Shown piece after piece: positions 30,597-39,847 of a stretch of 64,000 bases of DNA. Below the pieces are notes generated by a model. That model worked only from the letters and a program-made list of their open reading frames with translations. It was not told where the DNA came from and did no database searches. How positions within the stretch are numbered: position 1 is the stretch's first letter; each line of letters begins with the position of its first letter. Source of the stretch: an uncultured Granulosicoccaceae bacterium (lineage in GTDB: Bacteria > Pseudomonadota > Gammaproteobacteria > Granulosicoccales > Granulosicoccaceae); contig CALFCF010000048.1 of NCBI GenBank assembly GCA_937951345.1, positions 62,001 through 126,000 of the forward strand, read 5' to 3'. The translations under genes and the position numbers were made by a program.

Positions 30597-31707
30597 TGGG
30601 GGCGACAAGCTGGCTTTTTGCCGCTTGATTCAGTGCCAGTACGCAGAGTAACTCGAACATCAAATTAGCACCTGCCATGGCAGTTAAACCTGCATGATCA
30701 AAGGGTGGCGCGACTTCGACAAGGTCTGCACCCACCGTGTTTAGCCCGGCCAAGCCTCGCAATAGCAATTGCGCCTGCAAGGTGGACAGGCCACCAATTT
30801 CCGGGGTACCCGTACCCGGCGCATAAACCGGGTCCAGGCTGTCGATGTCAAAACTGATGTAACACGGATAATCGGCGACGACACGATGCACCTCGGCAAG
30901 CACATCTTCAACTCCACGCTTATGTAAATCTTCCATGTAAATTACCCGCATACCGGAGTCATGGCTAAATTTCCATACATCAAGATCATTAACTGAACCT
31001 CTGATTCCGATCTGAATTACCCGTTTCGGATCCAATAAACCCTCTTCCACCGCACGACGAAACGGTGCTCCATGGTGAAATTTCGAACCCATGTAGTCAT
31101 CGCCGGTATCGCAATGCGCATCAATATGAACCATCGCCAGTGGTACATCGTCTGTTAGCGCCCGCAGGATAGGCAGAGAGATCGAATGATCACCACCGAT
31201 AGCCAACGGGATAACGCCGGCGGCGTTTATGCGTTGAAAATATTCTTCGATGCAGGCATGGCTCGCTTCCAGCTCAAACGGTGACGGTACCCAGGCATCT
31301 CCTATATCGGCAACTCGACACAGGGAATGCGGGCTGACACCGGTTGCCTGGTTATGAAGACGCAACAGGCTCGATTGATTTCTGACTTCGCGCGGCCCGT
31401 GCCGGGACCCGGGGCGGTTTGTAACGCCACCATCAAAAGGTACACCGACAATGCCTATATCTACGTCCGACAAATCCGTGGTGTACGGGGCTCTAAGAAA
31501 AGTAGCAAGACCGGTATAGCGCGGTCGCGCAATCGGATCTGCAAACTCCGGGTAACTCGTGTAGTCGGGGTAGTTGGCGTATTCGGTTTGAGCTGCGCCG
31601 CCCGTGGACTGCGGAACATCGTGTTTTACTGATGCGGATTTCCCCGAAGCATTTTTGCTGTTGTCGATTTTCTTACCAGTCATAATAAAACTTATCGTTG
31701 CATCCAA
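30586..31707 (-). CDS. Agmatinase / ureohydrolase family protein
   Basis: GGDHSISLPIL, MVHIDAHCDTGD, ISFDIDSLDPVYAPGTGTPEIGG metal-binding motifs. Confidence 0.93.
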   Translation of the reverse strand: MDATISFIMTGKKIDNSKNASGKSASVKHDVPQSTGGAAQTEYANYPDYTSYPEFADPIARPRYTGLATFLRAPYTTDLSDVDIGIVGVPFDGGVTNRPGSRHGPREVRNQSSLLRLHNQATGVSPHSLCRVADIGDAWVPSPFELEASHACIEEYFQRINAAGVIPLAIGGDHSISLPILRALTDDVPLAMVHIDAHCDTGDDYMGSKFHHGAPFRRAVEEGLLDPKRVIQIGIRGSVNDLDVWKFSHDSGMRVIYMEDLHKRGVEDVLAEVHRVVADYPCYISFDIDSLDPVYAPGTGTPEIGGLSTLQAQLLLRGLAGLNTVGADLVEVAPPFDHAGLTAMAGANLMFELLCVLALNQAAKSQLVAPTTE

Positions 31708-31729
31708 TTACATCGAGATAAAAGTCGTT

Positions 31730-32599
31730 TCATCCTTTTGGCGGGCAATCACTGTTCAGGCATTCAAGAATAGTCGCGTGTAGTTCAGTCGATGCTGCGG
31801 CGACCACATCGCCACCATCGGTTATCTGTTCACCTGACCAACCGGTGATGATGCCGCCGGCAGCCTCAATAATCGGAATCAGAGCCTGAATGTCATAGGC
31901 CTGCAATCCGGTTTCAACGACCGCATCGACCTGCCCTGCGGCGAGCATCGCATAGCCGTAACAATCCGTACCGTAACGACTTATCGATACCCGTTGCTGC
32001 AAACGTCTGAATGCTGCCAGTTTACTCCCTACAAACAGATCCGGGCTGGTTGTGCACAAATAAGCTTCAGTCAACTCGGTTTTGCCACTAACCGACAGAC
32101 TGCTGCTAACGGTATTGCTTTTGAGATACGCACCGAGCGATGAACCGACGAAACGCTCCTCAAGGATTGGCTGATTCATGACACCAGCAACCGTCGAGAC
32201 TCCGTTGTGGACGGCGACCAACGTTCCCCAGGTTGGCAGCCCGCAAACGAAACCGCGCGTACCGTCAATCGGGTCAATAATCCAGCACAAGCCACTGCTG
32301 CCCTGCCGAAAACCAAATTCTTCACCAAACACCGAATCTTCAGGGCGAATTTCTGACAGTTTGTCGCGAATCACCTCTTCAGCTGCCCGATCAGCAAGCG
32401 TTACGGGATCAATTTCCGCGCTCGCAGTGGAATCTCGACCCGCACCGCCGCGCTTATTTTGTACCTCAATGGAGGCGCGGAAACAGGGCCGTATAGCGTC
32501 CGCTGCCAAATCTGCCAATAGATTTGCATCGCGCAACAATGACTTGAGCTGGGTTTCATTCAGCGCTACAGCTTCACCGGTTTGCCATGTATTGCTCAT
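31730..32599 (-). CDS. Inositol monophosphatase-family protein, histidinol-phosphatase-like
   Basis: DSVFGEEFG, WIIDPIDGTRGFVCGLPTWGTLVA, IQALIPIIEAAGGIITGW. Confidence 0.9.
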   Translation of the reverse strand: MSNTWQTGEAVALNETQLKSLLRDANLLADLAADAIRPCFRASIEVQNKRGGAGRDSTASAEIDPVTLADRAAEEVIRDKLSEIRPEDSVFGEEFGFRQGSSGLCWIIDPIDGTRGFVCGLPTWGTLVAVHNGVSTVAGVMNQPILEERFVGSSLGAYLKSNTVSSSLSVSGKTELTEAYLCTTSPDLFVGSKLAAFRRLQQRVSISRYGTDCYGYAMLAAGQVDAVVETGLQAYDIQALIPIIEAAGGIITGWSGEQITDGGDVVAAASTELHATILECLNSDCPPKG

Positions 32600-33060
32600 A
32601 CATTAACTATCTGTAATGTTTCAATTTAAATGTGACCCCCGAACAACCGGTCCCGACGCCACTGATTCAAGTTAGCCGAGCAGCTATACCGAGTGCAGAT
32701 TTTTGACACAACCCGGTCACTGAGATGCCAGTCCAGCGCCAATTCGCCCTAGGCCGCAAGGTGCATTTTCGAGTCAAGAAAATTCGACGGAATTCTGTCG
32801 TCGGTTCGCGAAAATACGACTCACCAGAGAAGCTAATATCGGCGACTTCTGGAAGCCGACAGATCCTCGCACAAAAGCACTCGACTCCTATACTAAATCT
32901 TCGCTGTTCGGCGGGATAGATTCAAAGGCAACTCGATTGATCTTTCGTGATCTTGCGCCCATGGCATAAGGCATTCAAGCGATTACAGCTCCGCACAGTA
33001 GTGCGGTGACTGGAACGCTGAAGACAATAAACAAGTAAAATAAAAAACGGCACACGCAAC

Positions 33061-33477
33061 ATGATGTACTCGGTAGATAAATATCCAACAGGCAAAGGAA
33101 TTAAACGCTGGCGACTCTTTACGTCAAGACCGAATCCCGAGATTCCTTTCTCGTCGCAGTGCAAACTATCAGCCCTTACCCGAATCCAACTCGTCACACT
33201 ATTGGTGCTTATGGCCTGTGCCTTCCTGTCATCGGGCTGCAGCACAACACACTACCAACGCATGATTTACGACGCGCTGCGTCAACAGGATTGCATCATC
33301 AATCAACTTGACAGCTTTTGTACACGAACATTTGCGCTCGATTTCTACGATTACACTGCCTTGCGTAACGACTACCTGCGAAGCCTTGTTGATCAACCAT
33401 TCACCTCTGTTACAGAAAACGATAGCGACTCCAAAGATCTGGTAACAGTCATGCTAAATCCGAACACGTCTCAATAG
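33061..33477 (+). CDS. Putative small lipoprotein
   Basis: Hydrophobic segment ending LSSGC, 138 aa, same strand and close to the downstream GDPD gene. Confidence 0.55.
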   Translation: MMYSVDKYPTGKGIKRWRLFTSRPNPEIPFSSQCKLSALTRIQLVTLLVLMACAFLSSGCSTTHYQRMIYDALRQQDCIINQLDSFCTRTFALDFYDYTALRNDYLRSLVDQPFTSVTENDSDSKDLVTVMLNPNTSQ

Positions 33478-33489
33478 CGGGGTGCTGAA

Positions 33490-34221
33490 TTGGACCTTCC
33501 TAGCGTAATTGCACACCGTGGTGCTTCCGCTGATGCACCTGAAAACACATTGGCTGCTGTCAAGCTGGCAGTCGAGCACGGTGCTACATGGATAGAAATA
33601 GATGTAAACATCAGTGCTGACGGCACACTGTTCGTCCACCACGATGATACGCTTGATCGCTGCACCGACGGCACTGGATATCTGGTTGGAACAAAGGATG
33701 AAACTCTGATATCACTGGATGCAGGAAGCTGGTTTTCTACACAATTTACCGATGAACCGTTGCCAACTCTCTCAGCGCTTGTCGATCTGCTTAAACCGCA
33801 CGGCACCGGTGTGAATCTCGAAATCAAAGCCACGCCAGGGGCGGATATCGCATTGGCTGAAAAGGTATGCGACTTCCTCAAGTCACAATGGCCTGAGGAG
33901 CTACCAGTACTGGCGTCGAGTTTTAGCCCGTTGGTTCTGGAAGAGTTCAGACGGCAACTTCCTGAACAGCCGCTGGGTTTACTGGTTTGCGCGGTGCCTG
34001 CTAACTGGCTGGCATGGATGGAGAGATACTCGTGCGATACATTGCATTGTGCGGAGCACTTTGTAACACCAAATTTTTGCAAAACAGCCCAACAGGCGGG
34101 CTACCCGGTTCTATGTTACACAGTCAATGAGGCCAACCGTGCCAGAACACTCTTGGACATGGGCGTGACCAGCATCTTTACAGACCACGCAAAGGCAATG
34201 ATCGCCGCTATTCAAAGCTAA
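33490..34221 (+). CDS. ugpQ: Glycerophosphodiester phosphodiesterase
   Basis: VIAHRGASADAPENTLAAVKLAVEHGATWIEIDV, HHDDTLDRCTDGTG; TTG start. Confidence 0.9.
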   Translation: MDLPSVIAHRGASADAPENTLAAVKLAVEHGATWIEIDVNISADGTLFVHHDDTLDRCTDGTGYLVGTKDETLISLDAGSWFSTQFTDEPLPTLSALVDLLKPHGTGVNLEIKATPGADIALAEKVCDFLKSQWPEELPVLASSFSPLVLEEFRRQLPEQPLGLLVCAVPANWLAWMERYSCDTLHCAEHFVTPNFCKTAQQAGYPVLCYTVNEANRARTLLDMGVTSIFTDHAKAMIAAIQS

Positions 34222-35161
34222 GGAACCTCTGATTTGTACTTACCAGGTATTCGAGCGCTGGCTTCAAAGATTCAACCCCATCAACCATCCCGGATGATAA
34301 ATAACGTTTTTCCGGCCGCTTAAACGGCGTAACGTTAAAATTCAACGGTACATCACGACGCGTTATCTGTCTGACAACACTCTGCCATTGAGAAGCCCAA
34401 CAGCAGCTGTGATCAAACTTTCTGAATATAACGCCGTAGCTATTCGGCTGCTGCATGATCCAGTTTCTGGCAAGCGTTGGAGGGATATTGCCATCGCGCC
34501 CACCCATTAGGTGCACCTGTACTATTTGGCGATCGATCGGTGCACGCTTGATAGGATTCAGCGATGTGTATAAGGGTGAGTAGTTGTGAAGCGTTGTCCA
34601 TGCGTCAGTGTCGAGATTGCCTGCCAGTGTCACTATCGCGCTTGTCTCCTTGATTTGTTCGGCAATCAACATCGCTAACGTCCCACCGCCGCTATGGCCA
34701 AACAGGTTAACCCGTTGCACATCAGCACGTTGCATCTCCTCGCGCAACACCTCAACCATACTGTTTACCACCGACGGTGAATAACGACCGGATGTCCAAA
34801 GCGTATTGCTGCAGTTTTGTGATTTGGCAAAACCGTTGTAACAAGGCCTGCCGATGTATACAGCAGCATTGTCATCCATACTCATCAGGCGCAGCATTAA
34901 TGGCTGGCGCGGTGTCGGATCAGAGACAATAAAATAGCGAAAAATCCACGGAAGCCCATCGCCTTCCAGATAAACGTTGAGCGCGCCGCCTTGAGCCGAT
35001 TGATTGTTTCTGAAGATACGATGGGAAAACCGTGTCGAATTAGCCACGGACTCTTGCATGTGGTTCTGCGCTGCGAATGCCTGTAGGTGGCGCGTCGGCA
35101 TGCCTCCACAGGCTGTCAGCATCAGCGCCAGTGCTATCAGAAAGAGGCTTCTACAGTACAT
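34208..35161 (-). CDS. Alpha/beta-hydrolase-like lipoprotein
   Basis: Lipobox LMLTACGG; GHSGGGTLAML nucleophile elbow. Confidence 0.75.
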   Translation of the reverse strand: MYCRSLFLIALALMLTACGGMPTRHLQAFAAQNHMQESVANSTRFSHRIFRNNQSAQGGALNVYLEGDGLPWIFRYFIVSDPTPRQPLMLRLMSMDDNAAVYIGRPCYNGFAKSQNCSNTLWTSGRYSPSVVNSMVEVLREEMQRADVQRVNLFGHSGGGTLAMLIAEQIKETSAIVTLAGNLDTDAWTTLHNYSPLYTSLNPIKRAPIDRQIVQVHLMGGRDGNIPPTLARNWIMQQPNSYGVIFRKFDHSCCWASQWQSVVRQITRRDVPLNFNVTPFKRPEKRYLSSGMVDGVESLKPALEYLVSTNQRFLSFE

Positions 35162-35402
35162 TGTCGGTTGAATATATCAGGCAAATACATGCATCCGTCA
35201 GACGGATATTGCAGGGATTATTATTGTCTGATTGCAAGAGAAGTACATGTGACAAGTTGTGTACACTTATTGTTCCAACGATGGCACGTAACATGAATTT
35301 AATAACAGTTACGGTAATTCACAACCGTAACCCCACCGATCTCGTAGAAATACGTCAGGGCATAGTTGTAGGTGTCGATCCGAAGACACTGCAGGACATA
35401 AC

Positions 35403-36551
35403 ATGAATAAGTCAGTTATCACTGCAGGTATATTAGTCATCGTGCTGGTATTGTGGATGGCGAGCGGTCTGTTTTCTGATCGCGGTGCTGCTGATGCCGA
35501 CAGCAATGAGAACACCTCCCAGCGCCCGGACAGTTCCGATACTTCAGATGACGCAGAACGTTTGATGAAGGTCGAGACACGGCGCGCAGTAGCATCCCCG
35601 ACAACCCGCACAATCACGCTTCAGGGTCAGCTCGAACCCATCCGGCGACTGCATCTTACATCACAGGCTTCAGGTGTCGTCGAGTCCCTGCCGCAAACGC
35701 GCGGCCAGCGCATCAGCAAGGGCGATTTGCTCGTCAAACTTGAGCTCGGTACGCTTGACTCCGATCTTGCAGAGGCAAATGCTCAGGTTGCGGCGGCACG
35801 CAGTGAGCAGCAAGCAGCAGCCAAGCTTCAAGAACGCGGCCTACAATCACAAAATGCACTAACACAAGCCAATGCGGCTCTTGCCGGCGCGGTCGCCACC
35901 CGCAACCGCATTCGCCAGCAGATAGCCCATACAGAAATACTGGCGCCATTCAGTGGCATACTAAATGACTCTCCGGTGGAGATTGGCATGCTAGTGGAGC
36001 GCGGAGCGGTTGTCGCAGATATCATCGATAACAGTAAGTTCAAGTTGACAGCGACCGTCGCGCAACAAGTCATCAGTCGTATTTCGGTTGGTCAGTCAGT
36101 CGAGGCGAAGCTAATAACCGGTGAATCATTAACAGGTACGGTTACGTATATCTCAAGTATCGCGGATGCGAACACTCGCAGTTTTTCAGTCGAGGCCGAA
36201 CTCGACAATAGTGATCAAACACTGGCAGCCGGTATCAGCGCTTCACTTGTTGTGCCGCTGGAATCAATAGACGCAACGCTAGTGTCACCTTCTGCTCTAT
36301 CTCTGGGACTCGATGGTGCTATTGGCGTGAAAGTCGTCAATGATTCTTCCGAAGTTGAGTTTTACACTGTCGGCATCATCAGCACAGGCGGCGAAGGAGC
36401 CTGGGTTACAGGTGTCCCCGACAATAGCCTCGTGATTACACAAGGACAGGGTTTTGTGAATGCCGGAGAAAAAGTAGAGTCGGTTGAAACTATTGAAACT
36501 GATAATTCAGTTGAGGCGACTGAGCCAGATGAGTCAGCCGAAAAGCAGTAA
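35403..36551 (+). CDS. RND efflux periplasmic adaptor subunit
   Basis: HlyD-like: GQLEPIRRLHLTSQASGVVESLPQTRGQRISKGDLLVKLE...; immediately upstream of the RND permease. Confidence 0.92.
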   Translation: MNKSVITAGILVIVLVLWMASGLFSDRGAADADSNENTSQRPDSSDTSDDAERLMKVETRRAVASPTTRTITLQGQLEPIRRLHLTSQASGVVESLPQTRGQRISKGDLLVKLELGTLDSDLAEANAQVAAARSEQQAAAKLQERGLQSQNALTQANAALAGAVATRNRIRQQIAHTEILAPFSGILNDSPVEIGMLVERGAVVADIIDNSKFKLTATVAQQVISRISVGQSVEAKLITGESLTGTVTYISSIADANTRSFSVEAELDNSDQTLAAGISASLVVPLESIDATLVSPSALSLGLDGAIGVKVVNDSSEVEFYTVGIISTGGEGAWVTGVPDNSLVITQGQGFVNAGEKVESVETIETDNSVEATEPDESAEKQ

Positions 36552-36574
36552 CCACTGATGCAAACGGATTTACA

Positions 36575-39500
36575 GTGAAAGCCATTATTAACGCCGCATT
36601 CAGCCGAAACCGCACTGTTTTATTGTTGCTGTCATTTCTATTGATTGCCGGCGCACTTGCCTACAAAACCATACCCAAAGAGTCTAACCCTGACGTTGCG
36701 ATACCGATCATCTACGTCTCAATGCGTCACGAGGGCATCAGTCCGGAGGATGCCGAACGCTTATTGATTAAACCAATGGAGAAGGAATTCAAGGCGTTGA
36801 CAGGTGTCAAGGAGATGCGCTCGATTGCCAGTGAGAGTCACGCTTCAGTAATTCTTGAATTCGACGCCGGATTTAACAGCGATACAGCACTTGTCGATGT
36901 TCGCGAAAAAACCGATATCGGCAAATCCGAATTACCGGCAGACACAGATGAGCCTGAAGTGCATGAAGTTAACCTGGCATTGTTTCCGGTGGTGACGATC
37001 AGTATGTCCGGAGCACTACCGGAACAGGCTCTGCTAAAACTTGCGCGTGATCTGCAGGACAAACTCGAAGCACTCCCGGGTGTCATGAACGCGGAAATCG
37101 CCGGCGAGCGGGAAGAATTACTGGAAGTGATCGTCGATCCAGTGATCATGGAAACCTACAATGTTGACATAAACACATTGTTCCAGCTGGTTGCAGAGAA
37201 CAATTTGTTAATCGCAGCCGGTGCAATCGATACCGGCGCCGGACGTATGGTACTTAAAGTCCCCGGCATCATCGAAGACGTCGACGATATATTAAACATG
37301 CCGGTCAAGGTATCAGGTGATGAGGTCATCACATTTAGTGATGTCGCAACGTTGCGCAGAACGTTCAAAGACCCTGCAGGTTTTGCCCGTCTTGATGGTC
37401 AGCCGACACTGGCTCTTGAAGTTTCAAAGCGTATTGGTGCAAACATCATTGAAACCATCGACTCAGTCAAAGCCGTTGTCGACGACAACCGCAGTTTATG
37501 GCCACCCAACCTGCGCATTGGTATCCATCTCGACCAGTCAAAGGCAACCAAAACCATGTTGTCTGATTTACAGAATAACGTAATCAGTGGTGTTGTTCTG
37601 GTCATGATTGTGATCACAGCAGCGCTGGGGCTACGTTCGTCGGTGTTGGTCGGGCTTGCTATTCCTGGTTCATTTCTGGCGGGCATTCTGATCATTCACA
37701 TCATGGGTTTCACCATGAATGTGATCGTCCTCTTTAGTCTGATTCTTGTCGTCGGCATGCTGGTCGACGGTGCGATTATTGTGGTCGAGCATGCCGACCG
37801 GAATATCAATGCAGGCATGTCGCGCCAAAAGGCGTTCGCGGAGAGCTCAAGCCGTATGGCATGGCCGATTATCGCTTCGACATTTACAACCTTGGCTGTA
37901 TTTGCCCCGTTATTATTCTGGCCAGGATTAATCGGCCAGTTTATGCGCTATATGCCGATCACGGTTCTTACCTGCCTGTTGGCATCACTGACCATGGCAT
38001 TGGTATTTATACCCGTACTTGGCGGTATTATCGGGCGTAAAACTGAAACCAGCCAACCCAATGGTAGCGCTGACTATCTGTCTGAATTCGATGACGATTC
38101 ACACAGACGGGGTGGTGCAATACAACGCTTTTACCTGCGCATCCTGTCTCGCTTGCTGTTAAATCCAGCGAAAACCTTTCTCGCCATATTGATCACTACC
38201 ATAGCTACTTACGTTCTGTACGGTGTGTTTGGTAAAGGTGTCGAGTTCTTCCCCGATATCGAACCGGAAGTACTCATGGTGCAGATACAGGCACGTGGTG
38301 ATTTGTCGATTTTCGAGAAAGATCAGATCGTGCGCGAAGTTGAAAACCGCTTAATCAGAAATGAAGGAATTGTTTCTGTATACAGTCGATCGTTCGATAG
38401 CGCTGATGACAATCTTGCAGCCGACGTCATCGGCACTGTGCAACTTGAGTTGGACGAATGGAATGCACGCCGCAAAGCCAAGGAGTTGATTCCTGAATGG
38501 CGCGAAGCCATGGCTGACATTCCCGGCATTCAACTTCAGGTTCGCGCGCTCGAGGGCGGCCCGGACAATGGCAAGCCGATAAACATTCAAGTCAGCTCGC
38601 TGAACACAGAGAAAATGTTTCAGGCCACCGATTACATCAGAGGATTGATGAACGACGTGGGTGGATTTTCAGACATGGAAGACGACAGACCCCTACCAGG
38701 AGTTGAATGGATACTTGATGTCGACCGGGAACAGGCCGCACGTTACGGTGCCAGTGTGTCACTGCTCGGCAATGTTATTCAACTGGTGACCAACGGCATA
38801 TTGTTAGCAGAATACCGACCGGAAGATACCTCGGACGAACTTGAAATCCGGGTACGATATCCGATAGAAAGCCGCAGCCTGACGCAGCTCGATGCATTGC
38901 GTGTCCCCACCGCCAACGGCATGGTGCCGGTCAGTAACTTTGTTTCGCTGGAGCCTGCACCGCGTACCGGTATCATCCAGCGAGTTGATGGTAACCGCGT
39001 GATAACCATTCAATCGGATGTGGCTGAAGGTTTTCTGGCAGATGATATTCTGAAACAGCTGCAACAGAAAATTGCCGATGGACCGAAAGATCCGGAGGTA
39101 AGCGTCAAGTTCAAAGGAGAAGCCGCAGAACAACAGGAAACCATGATCTTTCTGGTCACTGCCTTTGTTGTTGCACTGTTCCTGATGACCATCATCCTGT
39201 TGACACAGTTCAACAGTTTCTACCAGTCCATGCTGGTTATGAGCGCCATACTGTTCTCGACCGCCGGGGTCCTTATCGGGTTGTTGATCACCGGTCAAAC
39301 TTTCGGGATCGTGATGGTCGGCATAGGCATCATTGCCCTTGCCGGTATCGTGGTGAACAACAATATCGTACTTATCGATACGTATAACGGCTTTCGTGCC
39401 CACGGTGAAAGCGCATTTAATGCTGCTCTTAAAACCGGACAGTTGCGTATGCGACCGGTGCTCCTAACGGCCATCACCACCATACTCGGGCTGATGCCGA

Positions 39501-39775
39501 TGGTACTGGCAATGAACATCAACCTGCCGGGCCGGTCGATAACGTTTGGTGCGCCCTCAACACAGTGGTGGACGCAGCTTGCCAGTGCGATCGCCGGCGG
39601 CCTGGCGTTTACGACCTTCCTGACGCTCATTATGACACCGTGCTTATTGGTGCTTGGTGCCAGAACCAGCGCCTGGTTGACTATCAGACGGCATAAGAAA
39701 AAGGTGCGGCGCGCAAACAGGAAAAATCATTCGGCTGGCGCTAATAGCGAGTCAGTCAACACGGCTTCTGCCTGA
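36575..39775 (+). CDS. RND efflux transporter permease (AcrB/MexB-type)
   Basis: 1066 aa, ALPGVMNAEIAGEREELLEVIVDP, GMLVDGAIIVVEHADRN, two TM blocks. Confidence 0.95.
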   Translation: MKAIINAAFSRNRTVLLLLSFLLIAGALAYKTIPKESNPDVAIPIIYVSMRHEGISPEDAERLLIKPMEKEFKALTGVKEMRSIASESHASVILEFDAGFNSDTALVDVREKTDIGKSELPADTDEPEVHEVNLALFPVVTISMSGALPEQALLKLARDLQDKLEALPGVMNAEIAGEREELLEVIVDPVIMETYNVDINTLFQLVAENNLLIAAGAIDTGAGRMVLKVPGIIEDVDDILNMPVKVSGDEVITFSDVATLRRTFKDPAGFARLDGQPTLALEVSKRIGANIIETIDSVKAVVDDNRSLWPPNLRIGIHLDQSKATKTMLSDLQNNVISGVVLVMIVITAALGLRSSVLVGLAIPGSFLAGILIIHIMGFTMNVIVLFSLILVVGMLVDGAIIVVEHADRNINAGMSRQKAFAESSSRMAWPIIASTFTTLAVFAPLLFWPGLIGQFMRYMPITVLTCLLASLTMALVFIPVLGGIIGRKTETSQPNGSADYLSEFDDDSHRRGGAIQRFYLRILSRLLLNPAKTFLAILITTIATYVLYGVFGKGVEFFPDIEPEVLMVQIQARGDLSIFEKDQIVREVENRLIRNEGIVSVYSRSFDSADDNLAADVIGTVQLELDEWNARRKAKELIPEWREAMADIPGIQLQVRALEGGPDNGKPINIQVSSLNTEKMFQATDYIRGLMNDVGGFSDMEDDRPLPGVEWILDVDREQAARYGASVSLLGNVIQLVTNGILLAEYRPEDTSDELEIRVRYPIESRSLTQLDALRVPTANGMVPVSNFVSLEPAPRTGIIQRVDGNRVITIQSDVAEGFLADDILKQLQQKIADGPKDPEVSVKFKGEAAEQQETMIFLVTAFVVALFLMTIILLTQFNSFYQSMLVMSAILFSTAGVLIGLLITGQTFGIVMVGIGIIALAGIVVNNNIVLIDTYNGFRAHGESAFNAALKTGQLRMRPVLLTAITTILGLMPMVLAMNINLPGRSITFGAPSTQWWTQLASAIAGGLAFTTFLTLIMTPCLLVLGARTSAWLTIRRHKKKVRRANRKNHSAGANSESVNTASA

Positions 39776-39847
39776 CATGAGCGTGGACAAATAGACTTGC
39801 CTGAATACATTGCTCAGTTTGAAAATCCTGTGACTGCAACAATCCGG

